DNA from: Sabellastarte sp. h YS-2021
Lineage: Eukaryota > Annelida > Polychaeta > Sabellida > Sabellidae
Length of the DNA stretch: 64,000 bases
NCBI GenBank assembly: GCA_964017235.1
Contig: OZ024940.1
Coordinates: forward strand, 2,728,001 to 2,792,000
Direction: 5' to 3'
Part shown: positions 44,367 through 55,719 of the stretch, one piece after another
Position numbering within the stretch: the first letter of the stretch is position 1
Layout of the letters: every line of letters starts with the position of its first letter
The notes under the pieces: model-generated
What the model saw: only the letters and a program-made list of their open reading frames with translations
Database searches by the model: none
Told to the model about the DNA's origin: nothing
Translations under genes and position numbers: made by a program

Positions 44367-44399
44367 CCATATTCAGAGGCGGGAATTTTAAATAAGGCT

Positions 44400-44970
44400 G
44401 CGACAAGTGGTTAAACTCCACCCTGATACCCGAGCTACGCAAATTCGTCCCGTAGTTCGGTATTCGCGTGTTTTAGTATGCACGGTTTTTCTTCTCCATA
44501 AAGAAAACAGTGGTTTCCGGAAAAGATGTCTGTGCATTAAAAACAGTGGAGAAAGGTAATCAAATCTTATTATATTGTTATGAAATGAGGAGTATTACAT
44601 AAAACGTCCCGATATACAACAAATTCTGACATTTTCACGCGTTGTCATTCTTTGTCGTCCTAAAAAACGTGATAAAGTGTGCGACAATATAATATATTAT
44701 AGTAGTTAACGACGATCGGGTGGACTAGAAAGCACTCGAGATCCTCCCAAATCGACCCCACTCGCGAATATCGACCCCCCCCCGTCACCGCCTTAATTTT
44801 AAACATTTCAAATTTTCTTCGAGGCGCTCAAAGACTGAGACGGTGGGCCACTGACTCGCAAGTTTGCAAACGGACATCGGGCCAGTAATCCAAGGACAGA
44901 GACATATTACGAAACGCGTAATAGTGTGAATTAATGGTCTGATTTTAACTAATTGCCTCCCCCACCACTT
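44400..44970. other. Intron stretch without gene
   Basis: No exon or repeat was recognised apart from a short poly(C) run near 44776. Confidence 0.5.
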
Positions 44971-44972
44971 AC

Positions 44973-45068
44973 AGCGTTCACTCTGTCGTCCCATTTGTCA
45001 TGGTTTTGATCCATCAGCTGGTCTTTGATTTTGGTCATGTGATCGTTGAGTTCCCTCGCCGAGAAAAT
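44973..45068 (-). CDS. CLASP exon E4: start of TOG2
   Basis: 96 bases, phase 0 to phase 0; CTTGCAG acceptor, GTAAGT donor. It encodes IFSARELNDHMTKIKDQLMD then QNHDKWDDRVNA. It matches vertebrate CLASP IYSxRELEExxNKIREILSD-DKHDWEQRVNA, the first TOG2 helices including the W-x-x-R residues. Confidence 0.97.
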
Positions 45069-45079
45069 CTGCAAGAGAA

Positions 45080-45392
45080 GAGACAAGAGTCTTCGTTTTT
45101 TCACAAGGTACTTGTACTTTTGTTACAACAAATGCATAATATTTATTTAATTTTTTACTTATTTATTTATATATTTATCTATTTTTTTTTTTTTTTTTGG
45201 CAGTGAATGGAACCTTTATTGCCTTTTTGTAAGTCCCACGATCGTACTGCCATAACTTGGCACCTGCCCCAATTTGGCAAAAAACAAAGTGATAACAATG
45301 ACTCTCTGAGCAGTATGGACAAGATATGAACTACCAACTTTCCCCACTTCACGGGAGGCTGGAGACTCGAAAACTTCAATTTTCAAACTTAC
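45080..45392. other. Short E3-E4 intron
   Basis: 324 bases in all. It holds an 18-base T run and AACTTGGCACCTGCCCCAAT / AATTTGGCAA words that resemble those of the 30.9-31.9 kb element. No gene. Confidence 0.6.
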
Positions 45393-45457
45393 GTTTATTT
45401 TCGGAACATCCTCGAAGTTTCTGATGAAAGTTTCCTCGTCCATCCCTCCACTGGAAG
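45393..45457 (-). CDS. CLASP exon E3
   Basis: 65 bases; GGTTACAG acceptor, GTAAGT donor. It encodes ASSGGMDEETFIRNFEDVPK then IN, corresponding to vertebrate CLASP GAVDEEDFIKAFxDVPxVQ, the acidic lead-in to TOG2. Its small size and exact phase joins with E2 and E4 support the model. Confidence 0.96.
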
Positions 45458-45659
45458 CTGTAACCATTCAGAAAGCAGGATTTGAATTAGCCAATCGGAT
45501 ACCAGAGGGAAAACAATGCACCAATGAGATTTCAGGAAGAAGACTAACCAGTAACCAGTCACACTATAAGGAAGTGTTGGCCAATCAGCTTCTTTCTTGC
45601 ATCTACCAAACCACTAAAAGCTTCTTCAGCCAATTAGATTTCTTATCGGTCAATTAGCC

Positions 45660-46560
45660 AATTGAATTTCAGTCTTCAACACACTCATATTTGTCAATTT
45701 TTTTTAATCCCGATAGAAATGTCAGAATTACAAAAATACAAAGAATGGATCAATATTAAATTTGCATATATTAGCATAATGCTAGTAAATTAATGTTGAA
45801 TAAGTAAAACACTTATTTGCATAACACTGACTGCAATTTGCATATACTTTACATAAACCACTTTAAGTTATCACGAAAAGTCACAGTTTCAAAAGAATTA
45901 TACTGCAAAATTTTACAAGTCAACAAATTCTAAACACATTAAGAACCTACAATAGGAAGTATACTTCTATTTATTACTTTTATTTTGTGTAAATTTTAAA
46001 TTTTATCTTTAAAGTTTCAAATTACATTCAATATAAATACCAACTCTGGACTAATATCAACTTGCAGTAACTTCCAATGCCATACCATACATTATATAAG
46101 TGGGAATTTTCTAATCAGGTGGAAACTTTCACTTATTTTCGAATTTTAAGAAATTCATTACTCCTCACGCAAAGCCAGCTTCTATGTCAAGGGTTAATAT
46201 ACTGATTTATACACTATGACTGGAAATAAAATTTTGACTGCCTGGGACGAAGCAGCAGTGAGAATTTCCACAATTTATGGCAACCAAGCTAACCCTACCA
46301 TTCCAGACACAAAATGCAGTATTCGGAGCACCTCTACCCCTAATATGGGCATGCTAAACACTCAAATTTAAAGCACATTTAGAAAAGATGGAACTAGCCC
46401 TCCTCAATACCCTGACCACACACAATTGGCGACATTTCACTTTCACTTGCAGAAAGGGACAGAGTCACACAGAACGGGGAGGAAAAGCACCAGAAGTGCT
46501 ACAGAAAGTTTCATTATGTACATTTTGTATTTCAAAGTGACGGGGGCTAACAGACTATAA
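45660..46560. other. AT-rich intron without gene
   Basis: No recognised feature. Confidence 0.5.
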
Positions 46561-46562
46561 CC

Positions 46563-46923
46563 TAGGGCTGGGACGGGTGCTGAAAAATGGCACCGAGTAC
46601 TTGCCCTCTGAATTTGAGTAACCGTGAGATTTAGTATCTACCATTAGAAGTCTTCTGTAAACAAATAGTCGATTCCGGAAAACGAAACTTTTGAAGAGAA
46701 GCGTCTTCTATTTGACCAGATATTATAGAATACGGAGTAAATTATAAGTTCTCAAGCGAAAACAACAACTTTTAATTGATATTATGTGACAGAAATGTTG
46801 AAACACAAACGTTTCATTACGTGGGTGATAATACATCGCGAGTAACCGAGTATTTAAAATGGACTCGAGTACTGGCCAAGATCGACTCGTCTATCGAAGC
46901 CCGAGTAACTGTTTGCAGCCCTA
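46563..46923. mobile_element. 361-bp hAT-type MITE
   Basis: It has TAGGGCTGGGACGGGTG at the left and TTGCAGCCCTA at the right. The interior is an inverted copy of the family at 27346 and 32741. The flanks CTATAACC and CTATGTAC agree in part. The plus frame 46776-47078 runs out of it and is not a gene. Confidence 0.88.
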
Positions 46924-47124
46924 CTATGTACGGCTGCACGGTTTTGTTCAGTGGCCATCACTCAGTTCTATGCACAGGCATTCAGATTTTAATCCTGTTA
47001 ATTACAAATGCCACAAATTGTGACTCAGTTTTAGTTTCAACCATATCTGTACATTCACAGAGACACAGGAGTCTTTGAAATGAACCAATTCATTTACTTT
47101 ATATACATTATACTATTTTTTGGG

Positions 47125-47363
47125 GGGGGCCACGGTGGCCGAGTGGTAACACTCTCGCCTCCCACCTCTGAGGCCGGAGTTCGATTCCCGGCATGGCCTC
47201 AAGTGTGAAAGCTGGTAGTTGCTTGCCGTTGGTCGGCAGTTTACAGTACAGAACCTTGACACCAACTGTATGTACTGGTTTCCTCCGCCCTTCCAACTAC
47301 CCGTCGTGATATGACCTGTACAGTGTTGAAAGCGACGTAAAACCCCAAATAAATAAATAAATA
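47125..47363 (+). mobile_element. Family A SINE, plus strand
   Basis: A full-length copy, GGGGCCACGGTGGCCGAGTG to (AAAT)n. The flanks CTATTTTTTGG and CTATTTTTGG form an approximate target duplication. Confidence 0.92.
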
Positions 47364-47486
47364 CACTATTTTTGGTTGTCTCTAGATTCCAGTGGGTGAT
47401 AATAGGTGATTTCGGAAAAATTACTTCCCATTTACAAAGCGAATAAAGACACAAGAAAGCTAGAGGGCCAAGAAAACTCCTCGCTG

Positions 47487-47905
47487 AAAGTGGCGGCCAT
47501 TAGTGGGTAAATTGTTTATCGATATTGCCGATATTTATTGTTTTGGAACTGGACTCCCGATATCGAGATCTAAACACGTATTTCAATATCGCCATTTTAA
47601 GTAAAACTGTAAACTTACACTGTTAATATCCGAAATAAAGCAAAAATCTTAAGACATTGTACACTTTTATCTCACATTTTTGAAGTTTTCAATGCGTTTT
47701 TGATGAAAACTGCATTGTTTTGTTTTGATACATTTCGCTTCCTGTTAGCGGTTCGGGAAACACTAAAATAAAACGTTTTCAGTTTCCCGAATTCGGACTA
47801 TTTGGTAGACAATATGAACCCCCCGATATCGCCCGATATTGAAATATTTTTACATTCAATATCGATACCCACAAGGCCAAACGATTTACCCACTAGCGGC
47901 CATCT
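47487..47905. mobile_element. Candidate inverted-repeat element with TAGTGGGTAAAT ends
   Basis: CGGCCATTAGTGGGTAAATT at the left and ATTTACCCACTAGCGGCCAT at the right are imperfect inverted repeats, followed inward by TATCGATATTG and CAATATCGATA. The target duplication is not clear. Confidence 0.7.
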
Positions 47906-48078
47906 TGTTTTTATCTTCAAAATGAGGCCAAAAAATATTCCCAGGCAAGATTTTATAGTTATGAATATATCCCTGCAAATTTCGTTAGAGCGGTAATGGT
48001 GAAATCTCTGTACACACTGCGGCGGCGGCGTAACGAAGTGAAATCCACAGTATCCACCGGATACGATGATGAACAATC
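47895..48078 (+). repeat. Dispersed repeat shared with 61477-61650
   Basis: CGGCCATCTTGTTT, AAAATGAGGCCAAAAAATAT, GGTAATGGTGAAATCTCTGT and ACACACTGCGGC occur in the same order and spacing at 61477-61650. The class is unknown. Confidence 0.85.
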
Positions 48079-48631
48079 CTTTGCCCCATAATCCTTCATC
48101 TGCCGGCTTTGGTTCAATTTAGGACACTGCAATCCTTTCATAGCGTGCCATTCTAATTCCAGACCCCAGTCCTTAAATAAGTTCAATGTAAAGGAGTCTT
48201 CTAAACTTCAAAGCATTAGGAGGGGGGGGGGACCAAGGGTACGTTTGTGAGTAGAACTAGATTTTATATATATTTATCTATATTATATTTATTTACATAC
48301 AGTTGTACTATTGGTCTTTGGGAACCAATGGATGGTAAACAGTCGAGGACAATTCATTTATACCTTGGGATAGGTCAGTGTCACAAAATATATTAATTAA
48401 CAGGCCACCATTTCGATTCCAGGATTCAAGATCAATTTTAGTACATCCTCAAATCGAATAGTGAAACTTGCAAAACCAAAACATGGCCAACAAAACTGCC
48501 GTAAAAGCCTGTAAATAAAAATATGGGATAAAAGTCTGGAATACTTTCTTTAGATTTAGGGCTTGAACAAACTATTTTTAAATTTTTCTTTCAGTTATAT
48601 GTGTTGCCAACCAAGATGGCAGTTGTATATA

Positions 48632-48776
48632 CAGTAGAACCTCTATTATCCGAATTTTTAATTATCCGACCTCAAACCCACTCTCCCAACTCCATTTAAA
48701 CCTGTTATTTTAAGCTTTCTATTATCCGACCTAATTGTTACTCTCCCTAAAGGGTCGGATAATAGAGGTTCTACTG
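48632..48776. mobile_element. 145-bp pogo/Tigger-like MITE
   Basis: CAGTAGAACCTCTATTATCC at the left is matched exactly, inverted, by GGATAATAGAGGTTCTACTG at the right. The ends are of the type known for pogo/Tigger-like Tc1-mariner elements. A TA precedes the left end; the right flank reads TG. A further inner ATTATCCGACCT repeat is present. Confidence 0.92.
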
Positions 48777-48912
48777 TGTATATATATTTTTTTATGATAT
48801 TTTAGTAAAATGCTCATCAATACCAAGACCCTGGGGTCACCAACCCATCCCAATGTTAAAGGATGTTAACAAAAACGTAAACAACATAAACAACAAATAC
48901 CGAGAACATTAA

Positions 48913-49393
48913 CCCTTTCGCTACTGAAGGAACATTATTCCATGGGACTGTAGCCATATGACGTCGTATCACGTCTGAAATGCCAATAAAGTAAAATATT
49001 AACTCACTACCTTATACACTTCATTTGCGGTATTTTTCGGTATATTTCCTTAGGAATTGCTGAAAGTCGAATGGGGAAATTCGTGGGAATTCCCCAAATA
49101 AATATAACCACGAGTAAACAATATGCAGCTATATGCGATAAATACGGCAATATATACAGAAACCAGTTAAAATAGGTAAAAATGGTGAATTAAAAAAAAA
49201 TATATAGCATAACTTATATATATTTTACTTAAGCAATCGTTTTAATACTGATGGACCAAAGAAAACCTATTGCAGTATACTGAAGGGAAAGAAGAAATTA
49301 ATATTATTACCGTCGACTCTTTGTCGACAGACATGGTACCTTGTAATACTCATTAGTGTCGACTGCTAGACGTCATAGATGGTAGCGAAAGGG
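48913..49393. mobile_element. 481-bp piggyBac-like MITE with TTAA duplication
   Basis: CCCTTTCGCTAC at the left and GTAGCGAAAGGG at the right are exact inverted repeats, flanked by TTAA on both sides (48909-48912 and 49394-49397). CCC...GGG ends at a TTAA target define piggyBac-type elements. A second inverted pair, GACGTCGTATC / GACGTCATAGAT-like, lies inside. It has no transposase. Confidence 0.93.
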
Positions 49394-49652
49394 TTAAAGA
49401 AAACAAACGACAACAAATGCAAAATACCAAAATATCAAAGTACACAAATAATCAGGCAAAAAGCTGTGCACGCCGTCGTTTGTGAGAAAGATTTTTTAAG
49501 TGAAAAAAACAAAACAAAAAAAAAAAAACAATATTAACCAAAATGCTAAATTATAACTATAAACAACTAATTGAAAACTTCAAAAACAAACAAACAAAAC
49601 ACAGAAAGAGATAGCTTTTTATATCTAGCTATCTATCACACAAAAATGACAC

Positions 49653-49838
49653 CTTTAGCAACGCGGCTGTAAGCTGGTACCCTGGTACACGAGCGGCTCC
49701 GTGACGGCTGGGGAACCAGCTTAGCGGCCGCGCGACAACACTCAGGGTGATTGGCCGCCGCGGCCGCCGTGGTGGCCGTCGAACTAGTGCTTGCATCCTT
49801 GGAAGAGCTGCCATGGGGTTGGTTACTAATCCGATTAC
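49653..49838 (-). CDS. CLASP exon E2: linker before TOG2
   Basis: 186 bases; TTCCTCTAG acceptor, donor GTGTCA (a weaker match). It encodes GNRISNQPHGSSSKDASTSS, an Ala/Thr tract, then LVPQPSRSRSCTRVPAYSRV and AK. It is low complexity, Ser/Arg/Ala-rich and basic, as in the CLASP linker between TOG1 and TOG2. No specific motif is recognised. Phases with E1 and E3 agree. The ATG-starting frame 49629-49814 in another register is a shadow. Confidence 0.85.
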
Positions 49839-50129
49839 CTAGAGGAAGTAGTTGCCACGACAACAGGTTTTAAAAATTAACTTTTGCACGAGAAGTGGCA
49901 GACTGGCAGAGATTGAATATGGCAGGGGAAAAAATGCAGTTTATTGGTTGTACGTCTGTGAGATTATAAAGACAAATATTGAGGTTTCATATGTAGGCGT
50001 TTGTTAAATACAATATTTCGCAATATTGCGAGGTGTGCTATTTTAGGTTTTTATATCGATTTATTATTATTATATGTACCATACTATTTTTACCATATTT
50101 GGTATGCGTTTTTAGAGTGGGATGAATGT

Positions 50130-50475
50130 AGATCATATACCGGACCCGTACATGGGCGTTGTGACCAAATATGGGCATTTAACTGCAATGAAAACCAGCA
50201 AGGCATTCTTGGAAAAGAAGTAGGGTGCATTTGATGTCAACAAATCTGAGTGCGGTGAAATAAATGTTAAAATAAGGAAAAATAAATTAAAAATGTACAA
50301 AAAGTAATTAAATTTGACTTACTGTTAGGTTTTAATGGAGTTAATTTACCTTGGAATTCCACACTAGCAATTTATGGGTGACAATGCAAGATGGCCGGGG
50401 GGGGGGGGGGATGTGCGGTAGGGGAGGCACTTATGAAAACATGGCTATACAGAGAGCGCTACACCGTTAAAATCA
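50130..50475. mobile_element. Degenerate relative of the 52955-53330 MITE
   Basis: CATGGGCGTTGTGACCAAAT and GGAGTTAATTTACCTTGGAA correspond in order to words in the element at 52955-53330. AACATGGCTATACAGAGAGC is the eroded right end. A 14-base G run (50397-50410) interrupts it. Confidence 0.55.
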
Positions 50476-50479
50476 CTGA

Positions 50480-50980
50480 TATTTTGGCTTTGAGTTTCCG
50501 AAATGGAGAAAGTCGCAGGGCACAAAAATCACAGAGAAATTATTATTATTTAAGCTTGAACAACACGCAACATCTGGGAAAAAGCTGCAATTTGATTGGC
50601 TACCACTTTCTTTACCTGAGGAGTTGGCGGAGGTGGGGCGTTTTCTCTTGATTGACAGGTTAGTAGGCAGGGCCTTGGTGGGCTGTTGCTGCTGCGAGGC
50701 TGCTGATTGGTCAGTGTTTTTTTGGGGGGGAGGGGCGGGGGGGGATGATTGTGATTGACAGGTGTGTGTGTTTGTGTGTGGAGAGAAATTTTGTTTTGGA
50801 GAGAAAAAGAAAGAGAGAGATATATATATATTATACAGGGGGTAAGTACATTATATAACTGTTATTTTAATTGTTATCACAATGTTACAACCACTGCTAC
50901 AAATAATATAAGTATTATTTTTATTATTATTATTATTATTAGTGCGCGGTTAAATTCAGGATGAGCCTTACTTTTGGCAA
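50480..50980. other. Intron with simple repeats
   Basis: It holds G-rich and TG-rich tracts, a short (TA)n and an (ATT)n run near 50920-50940. No exon. Confidence 0.6.
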
Positions 50981-51054
50981 ACAGGATATACAAAACCAAA
51001 AATATTGATCACAAAAAACCAGGGATTTGCAATCTTCTAAAAATACGGAATATC

Positions 51055-51560
51055 CCTTTACAAGTATGGTGCACTTCTATACAAGTATGGTACAGTTCCT
51101 TTGAAGTATGGTGCACCAGTATGAAATTATGGTGCATCCTTCTACAGGTATGGTGCACCGATATACAAAGTATGGTGTATTATCAACAAGTATGGTGCAC
51201 CCCAATACAAGTATGGTAAATTATCTACACGTATGATGCACCCCCAATATAAGTATGGTAAATTATCTACAAGTATGATGCATCGATAAATGGGTACTGT
51301 ACATTATCTACACATATAATGCACCCCAGTATACAAGTATGGTGTATAACCTCTAAGTATGGTGCACCAATAAGAAGTATGGCACATTATCTACACATAT
51401 GGTGCACCCCTGTACAAGTATGGTATATCATCTATAAATATGGCACACCTACATATAAGTATGGTACAGCCCTACACAAGTATGGTGTGTTATCTACAAG
51501 TATGGTGCACTCCTATAAAAAGTATGGTGTGGTTAAATAAATAAATATGGTGCCACCCTA
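51055..51560. repeat. Minisatellite ACAAGTATGGTGCACC
   Basis: About 17 units of 20-45 bases with (A/C)AAGTATGGT(G/A)CA and TTATCTACA blocks. The plus frames at 50974-51540 read the repeat (QVWCT, KYG motifs) and are artefacts. Confidence 0.92.
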
Positions 51561-52521
51561 TATACTACAATAGTATACCATCTGCAAAAGGGTTAATTTG
51601 CGTCAGTAAAGTGTTAGCCCAGATGGGAAATTACAAGAATTGGCTCCGGTGTTAGAGGTTACAGAGCAGTTAAGAGGTTAAAAAATACCTTGCAAATTAC
51701 AATATTAAGTAACATTATCAGACAGGTTTTTAACGAAATTAAGTTGACCACATTCATACAACCCTGCCTTATATTATCTCTCAGGACCTGCAAAATCACT
51801 TTGTAGTAATTCAAACCACAAATTACGGGGAACAGGTTAAATTATGGCAGGAAAAGCTCTGCCGTTTTAACCCATAGCTCATGGCCTACGTCATGAAAAG
51901 GTCACAAACTTAGCCGAAAGGTCAAATCTGAATATGAGGGCTCAGCCAAGTTTTGTGTTTAAATCTGTTTCACAAAGCTGACTTAGCCGACACCGGATCC
52001 GAGCCAAAAAGTCAATACGATACATTATGTCAATTGTGTCCGTTTTCAACACACAGACTTTGGGATATTTATGCATTCTATACACATAAATACAATCGTG
52101 AATGATTGACACAAAACTTAGTACGTTTTACTGCATTGAAACTGGGGATTGGTCGGTGGCCACATTGTCGAGAGTATTTCACTGAAATACTCTTGACGAC
52201 AGTGTACAACTACCACTTCGCTTGTGAACACATATAATTGAAGGAAAACTTTCTGATGAATCTGAAGCTTTTAATCCCTTATTTTTGGCAAATTTGTAGA
52301 CTTCTATAGCGATTACGTTGAGCAGAACTGCCATGTTTTTGGTCACGACACTTTATAGCCTCAATCTCGCTCGTCAACACATCTACTGGAAGGCAAAATT
52401 GTGTCGACAACTTTTGAGCCCAAAAAACCCTCAGATTTTGCGTCTGAAACCAGCCTGGAGACCTTTTCACGCTATCGGCCCTGGATATTCTTGGAACCAC
52501 CACGGAATCCGCCAGACTTAC
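51560..52521. other. E1-E2 intron, no further gene
   Basis: Part of it (51870-52010: GTCATGAAAAGGTC, GGCTCAGCC, TCTGTTTCACAAAG) resembles an eroded member of the TTCACGAAAGG MITE families. Nothing else was recognised. Confidence 0.45.
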
Positions 52522-52644
52522 CCGTGTTTTTGCCCGTGGTGAACGACGTCTTCCTCCCCATGGTACTGGAGTTGGCCGATCCGAGGCGCTTGGTGGAGGT
52601 CTTGGGCACGCCTACGGGCTTGGCAAAGTCCACGTCATCTCGGT
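52522..52644 (-). CDS. CLASP exon E1: first recognised exon
   Basis: 123 bases; CTTTCAG acceptor, GTAAGT donor. It encodes DRDDVDFAKPVGVPKTSTKR, LGSANSSTMGRKTSFTTGKN and T. Only one register is open: the other two have stops within the first 35 bases. The acidic DRDDVDF followed by a basic Ser/Thr-rich run resembles SFDDEESVDGNRPSS in the short vertebrate CLASP isoforms. It needs an upstream exon ending with one codon base. Confidence 0.85.
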
Positions 52645-52954
52645 CTGAAAGTATATAGAGAAAGCTAGCCTCGCTGAAAGCTCAAGTTTCTTTGGCAGTT
52701 GGGGACAATATTCAGCTTAGGAGGCGTTTCAGTTTATATAATGTACTCGTACAGGTCGTGGCTTTTACAGTAGCATACACAGCTAAGAGAGAAACTCTCT
52801 GGTAAGGTTATACCTCCTTACATGTACGAGTGCTTTATGTCTGTGGGCATGTTTGAAAAAGATATCAGGCAAATTTGAGCCTTCTTAAGCAGCAAGGCTA
52901 AGAAAAAACATACAATGCACAGTGATACTGGTTAGCCTTGCCATAGGCGTTCGT

Positions 52955-53330
52955 ATATATACCGTAGCCGGCGTAGCCGCGCTCTGTAACGCCCATGGGC
53001 AATGTGACCAAATATTTGTGAAAGTTGGGGATGCCAGCCGGGGGTTTCGAAAAAAATAACCCGAATTTAGGGAAACCGCGTTTTAGCACACACCGACTGG
53101 AAGTAAAATATGCGGTTGGTAAACAAATCTCGATGCAATAAAAGTTGTCATAACTGCTAAAATAAGGAGAATTTTGTTGAAAATTGATATAAATTAATAA
53201 TATTTCACCGATTATTGCGTTTATATGGAGACAGTTTACCTCGAAACGACTTATGAGCAATAACTAAGATTGTGGATGGACGCTTACAAAAGCATGAGCG
53301 TTACGGAGCGCGGCTACGGTAATATAGACA
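52955..53330. mobile_element. About 375-bp MITE with ACCGTAGCCG...CGGCTACGGT ends
   Basis: TATATACCGTAGCCGGCG and GTAGCCGCGCTCTGTAACGC at the left are mirrored by GCGTTACGGAGCGCGGCTAC then GGTAATATA at the right. A GCGTAGCC duplication makes the left end slightly longer. It is CpG-rich only at its ends. Confidence 0.85.
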
Positions 53331-53705
53331 CAACTGTTTGACTGCGTTATAAGTATTTTTAATTATGTATTTTCATACACATACTTAGCCTAGCTTCAGC
53401 TGAGGAGAACCAGGCTCCCAGACTAGTAAACGCCTCTAATACAGTGTGCATTATGGCAAAAATATTAATGTTTGCATTATGGTTCAAACAGCCTGGAAGG
53501 CCAGGCCAATTAGTTAACATACAGAGGCCCTTACAAAAATATATACAGTACCACTGGACTACTCGTTACAGATAACAGTTGTCCATTACTTTTCAAGTAC
53601 AAAATGAATAAAATAGTAACCTCTATCCACTCAAATAATGACACTTCTTAAAAACATTTGCATTAAAAGTGACATAAATTGGGTAAATTTCTGATTTATT
53701 ATGAT

Positions 53706-53722
53706 GGGGGGGGGGGGGGGGG
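53706..53722. repeat. Poly(G) run of 17 bases
   Basis: An uninterrupted G tract. Confidence 0.9.
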
Positions 53723-54135
53723 ACATTTTGTTGCAAAGGTGAAAGGCATTCTGACAGAAGAGTACTCGAAGAACACAAAATGACTACTCCGAATAGACAA
53801 CTGCAGTCAAAAATATATATCATGGCTTCATAGAAAGGTGTAAATCAGATCTCTTCATGAGTGGTATTATATTTTTTTTTTTCTTTTCTGTCTAAAGAGG
53901 GACGCTTCACTTTTATTGTCCACCATTTTTCATGAATAGTAAAATACGGTCCAACTTTACAAGAAAGAACGTGAGAAAAACTACTGTGATATATTAAATG
54001 CTGAATGTAGCAACCGGTTTTGAAAAGCCTTTTTAACCGGCTTCACATCAAAACCAACCGGCAACCAGATTACACCGGTTTTTTTCCATTTAAAAACCTT
54101 AAAATTTAATAGCCACAAATAAAAATCCCACCCAC

Positions 54136-54262
54136 ATGAGGGGGGGTGCACTTTGATGGCTGGTATGGTCATTGCGGGGATTTTGCTATTCCCCCCGACT
54201 GTTTGTCCGCGGGTCTGCCTGCTGCTCGCCGACACGTCCGCTGAGGATCGGCTCGCCTTCAT
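54136..54262 (-). CDS. Candidate alternative first coding exon of CLASP
   Basis: A GC- and CpG-rich patch, like the other CLASP exons and unlike its surroundings. From ATG at 54262 (G at -3) it reads MKASRSSADVSASSRQTRGQ then TVGGNSKIPAMTIPAIKVHP. Ending at CAT|GTGGGT it stops one base into a codon, exactly the phase E1 needs (T + AC = Tyr). No polypyrimidine acceptor precedes it, consistent with a first exon. NSKIP would be a further SxIP motif. Short vertebrate CLASP isoforms also start from separate promoters with unique N-termini (known); use here is inferred. Confidence 0.38.
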
Positions 54263-54269
54263 TACTTTT

Positions 54270-55345
54270 CTCCACAGCTATTTACACTTTGCACTTAGAT
54301 TTTTTTTTTTCTTGTTACAATTCTTTTCCTCAAATCATTCTGCTGATCTGTTTGATTATTTCTCGAATTCACAATTATTTTTTTCATCACTGACTATAAT
54401 AATCCACAAGTTGTTACAACATCTTTTCTTGTTATGTTTATAGGTTTTTAACTGTTTTTCTTTTTTTGTAAATTTAGTTTTTTTTTCAACATCTCCAAAT
54501 GCAATGCCAAGTTCTTTGTGTACCTTTTGCAGCCCTTGCGATTTTATTCAAACTAAGTATATATGTTACCAATTGAAAGTTCAAATTTTGTACGATTGGA
54601 AGTCCACATTTAAATATTGGAGTCGTGTAACCAATTCTTTCAGCACCAATCACCCAATGGCTCTGAGTTTCAATACTCTAACGTAATCGAACAAGGATCT
54701 TTCATAGCGCTTAATCTCCATTGTGTGACAATTTCTTAAAGGCACAACTATCCACAACCATTTCGAACTAAGGGCTGGTCCATAACCGTGATGAGGCTAC
54801 ACCAGACTGACTAGAGGATACATTTAAACCTGACATAGTTTTACTGAATAATACCTATTGAAATTAATTCATTTTTAAATTGCCAACAATGTCTTTTTTT
54901 TAATGATATCCATTTATATAACTCCCTCGAGTAATATTTTATATCCACCAGCGAACAGTATTTGAAGCCCTAAAACACACAACACCTTACGAAATTAGCA
55001 AATTTATTTATTTTTTTTTTTAAAGTACTTTTTTTTCATAATATCCACTTATTTGACATTGATGAGCAGAACCGTTCCATTGTACTAGTAAACAGTCATG
55101 GAATTATAGGTCTATTGCCATACTTCACACAATATATCCAGGATATACAACATTCTATGTGTGTATATATTTATATTTTTTTTTTCCGCACTTTGAGAAG
55201 TTCTGGAGAGAGCCACAATTGATGAGAAGTTTGTTCCAGACAGTTTTCACTATGTAAGATCTATCCCCCCCCCCCTCCTCCTCAAGAAAATGCCAAGTAC
55301 CGTAAAGCTCCTGAATTGTGCCCGATTTTGATACAATCAAAATTA
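54270..55345. other. AT-rich non-coding stretch
   Basis: T-rich runs and no exon or TOG1-like segment were seen. A short poly(C) run is near 55265. Confidence 0.55.
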
Positions 55346-55349
55346 GGCA

Positions 55350-55680
55350 GATTTAATCTCCTGTTCAACAACTAGGGTCATACATATTGGGGGACGGGTT
55401 TCTCAGGCTTTGACACTCGTGGGAGTCGAACCCACACACAGAGGCCACAGCCTGTGATTGGTCAAAATTAGTGTTTTACGTACTGTTCAACAGCCAGGGT
55501 CGTATATTGGGGACAGGGTCTCTCAGCATTTTTGTCACTTGTGGTGAGTCGAACCCACACACTGAAGTGACGGCCTGTGATTAGATGCCACAAACTTGCT
55601 GAACCCAGTAGGGCCACCGAGGACCTCTCAGCCTGTGATTGGAGGTCAAACTTGTTAACCCACTAGGCCAACAAGGACCC
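55350..55680 (-). mobile_element. Two family B SINEs in tandem
   Basis: One copy is at about 55350-55468 and a second at about 55472-55635. A further partial head (TCTCAGCCTGTGATTGGAGG) runs to 55680. Both have the CGAACCCACACAC B-box complement. Confidence 0.8.
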
Positions 55681-55719
55681 AATCACTTTCTAAAAGACTT
55701 GTGTCTTTGTCAGCACCAC

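Larger units (their letters stand above)
8047..54262 (-). other. CLASP gene, central part (18 exons plus one candidate first exon)
   Basis: The exons are recognised from similarity to animal CLASP1/CLASP2 (Orbit/MAST). CLASPs bind microtubules and tubulin through TOG domains, track plus ends through EB proteins, suppress catastrophe and promote rescue. I number exons E1 (52644-52522) to E18 (8154-8047) in transcription order. Intron phases agree at every junction. Introns range from 202 bases (E7-E8) to about 7.3 kb (E11-E12) and hold nearly all the repeats. The TOG3 and C-terminal exons must lie to the left of base 1. The upstream 5' exons are missing or unidentified. I see no polyadenylation signal or stop assignable to this gene. 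Confidence 0.93.

Noticed and set aside
45424-45657. Plus-strand 77-codon frame over exon E3
   Set aside because: It is antisense to E3, without similarity or splice context.
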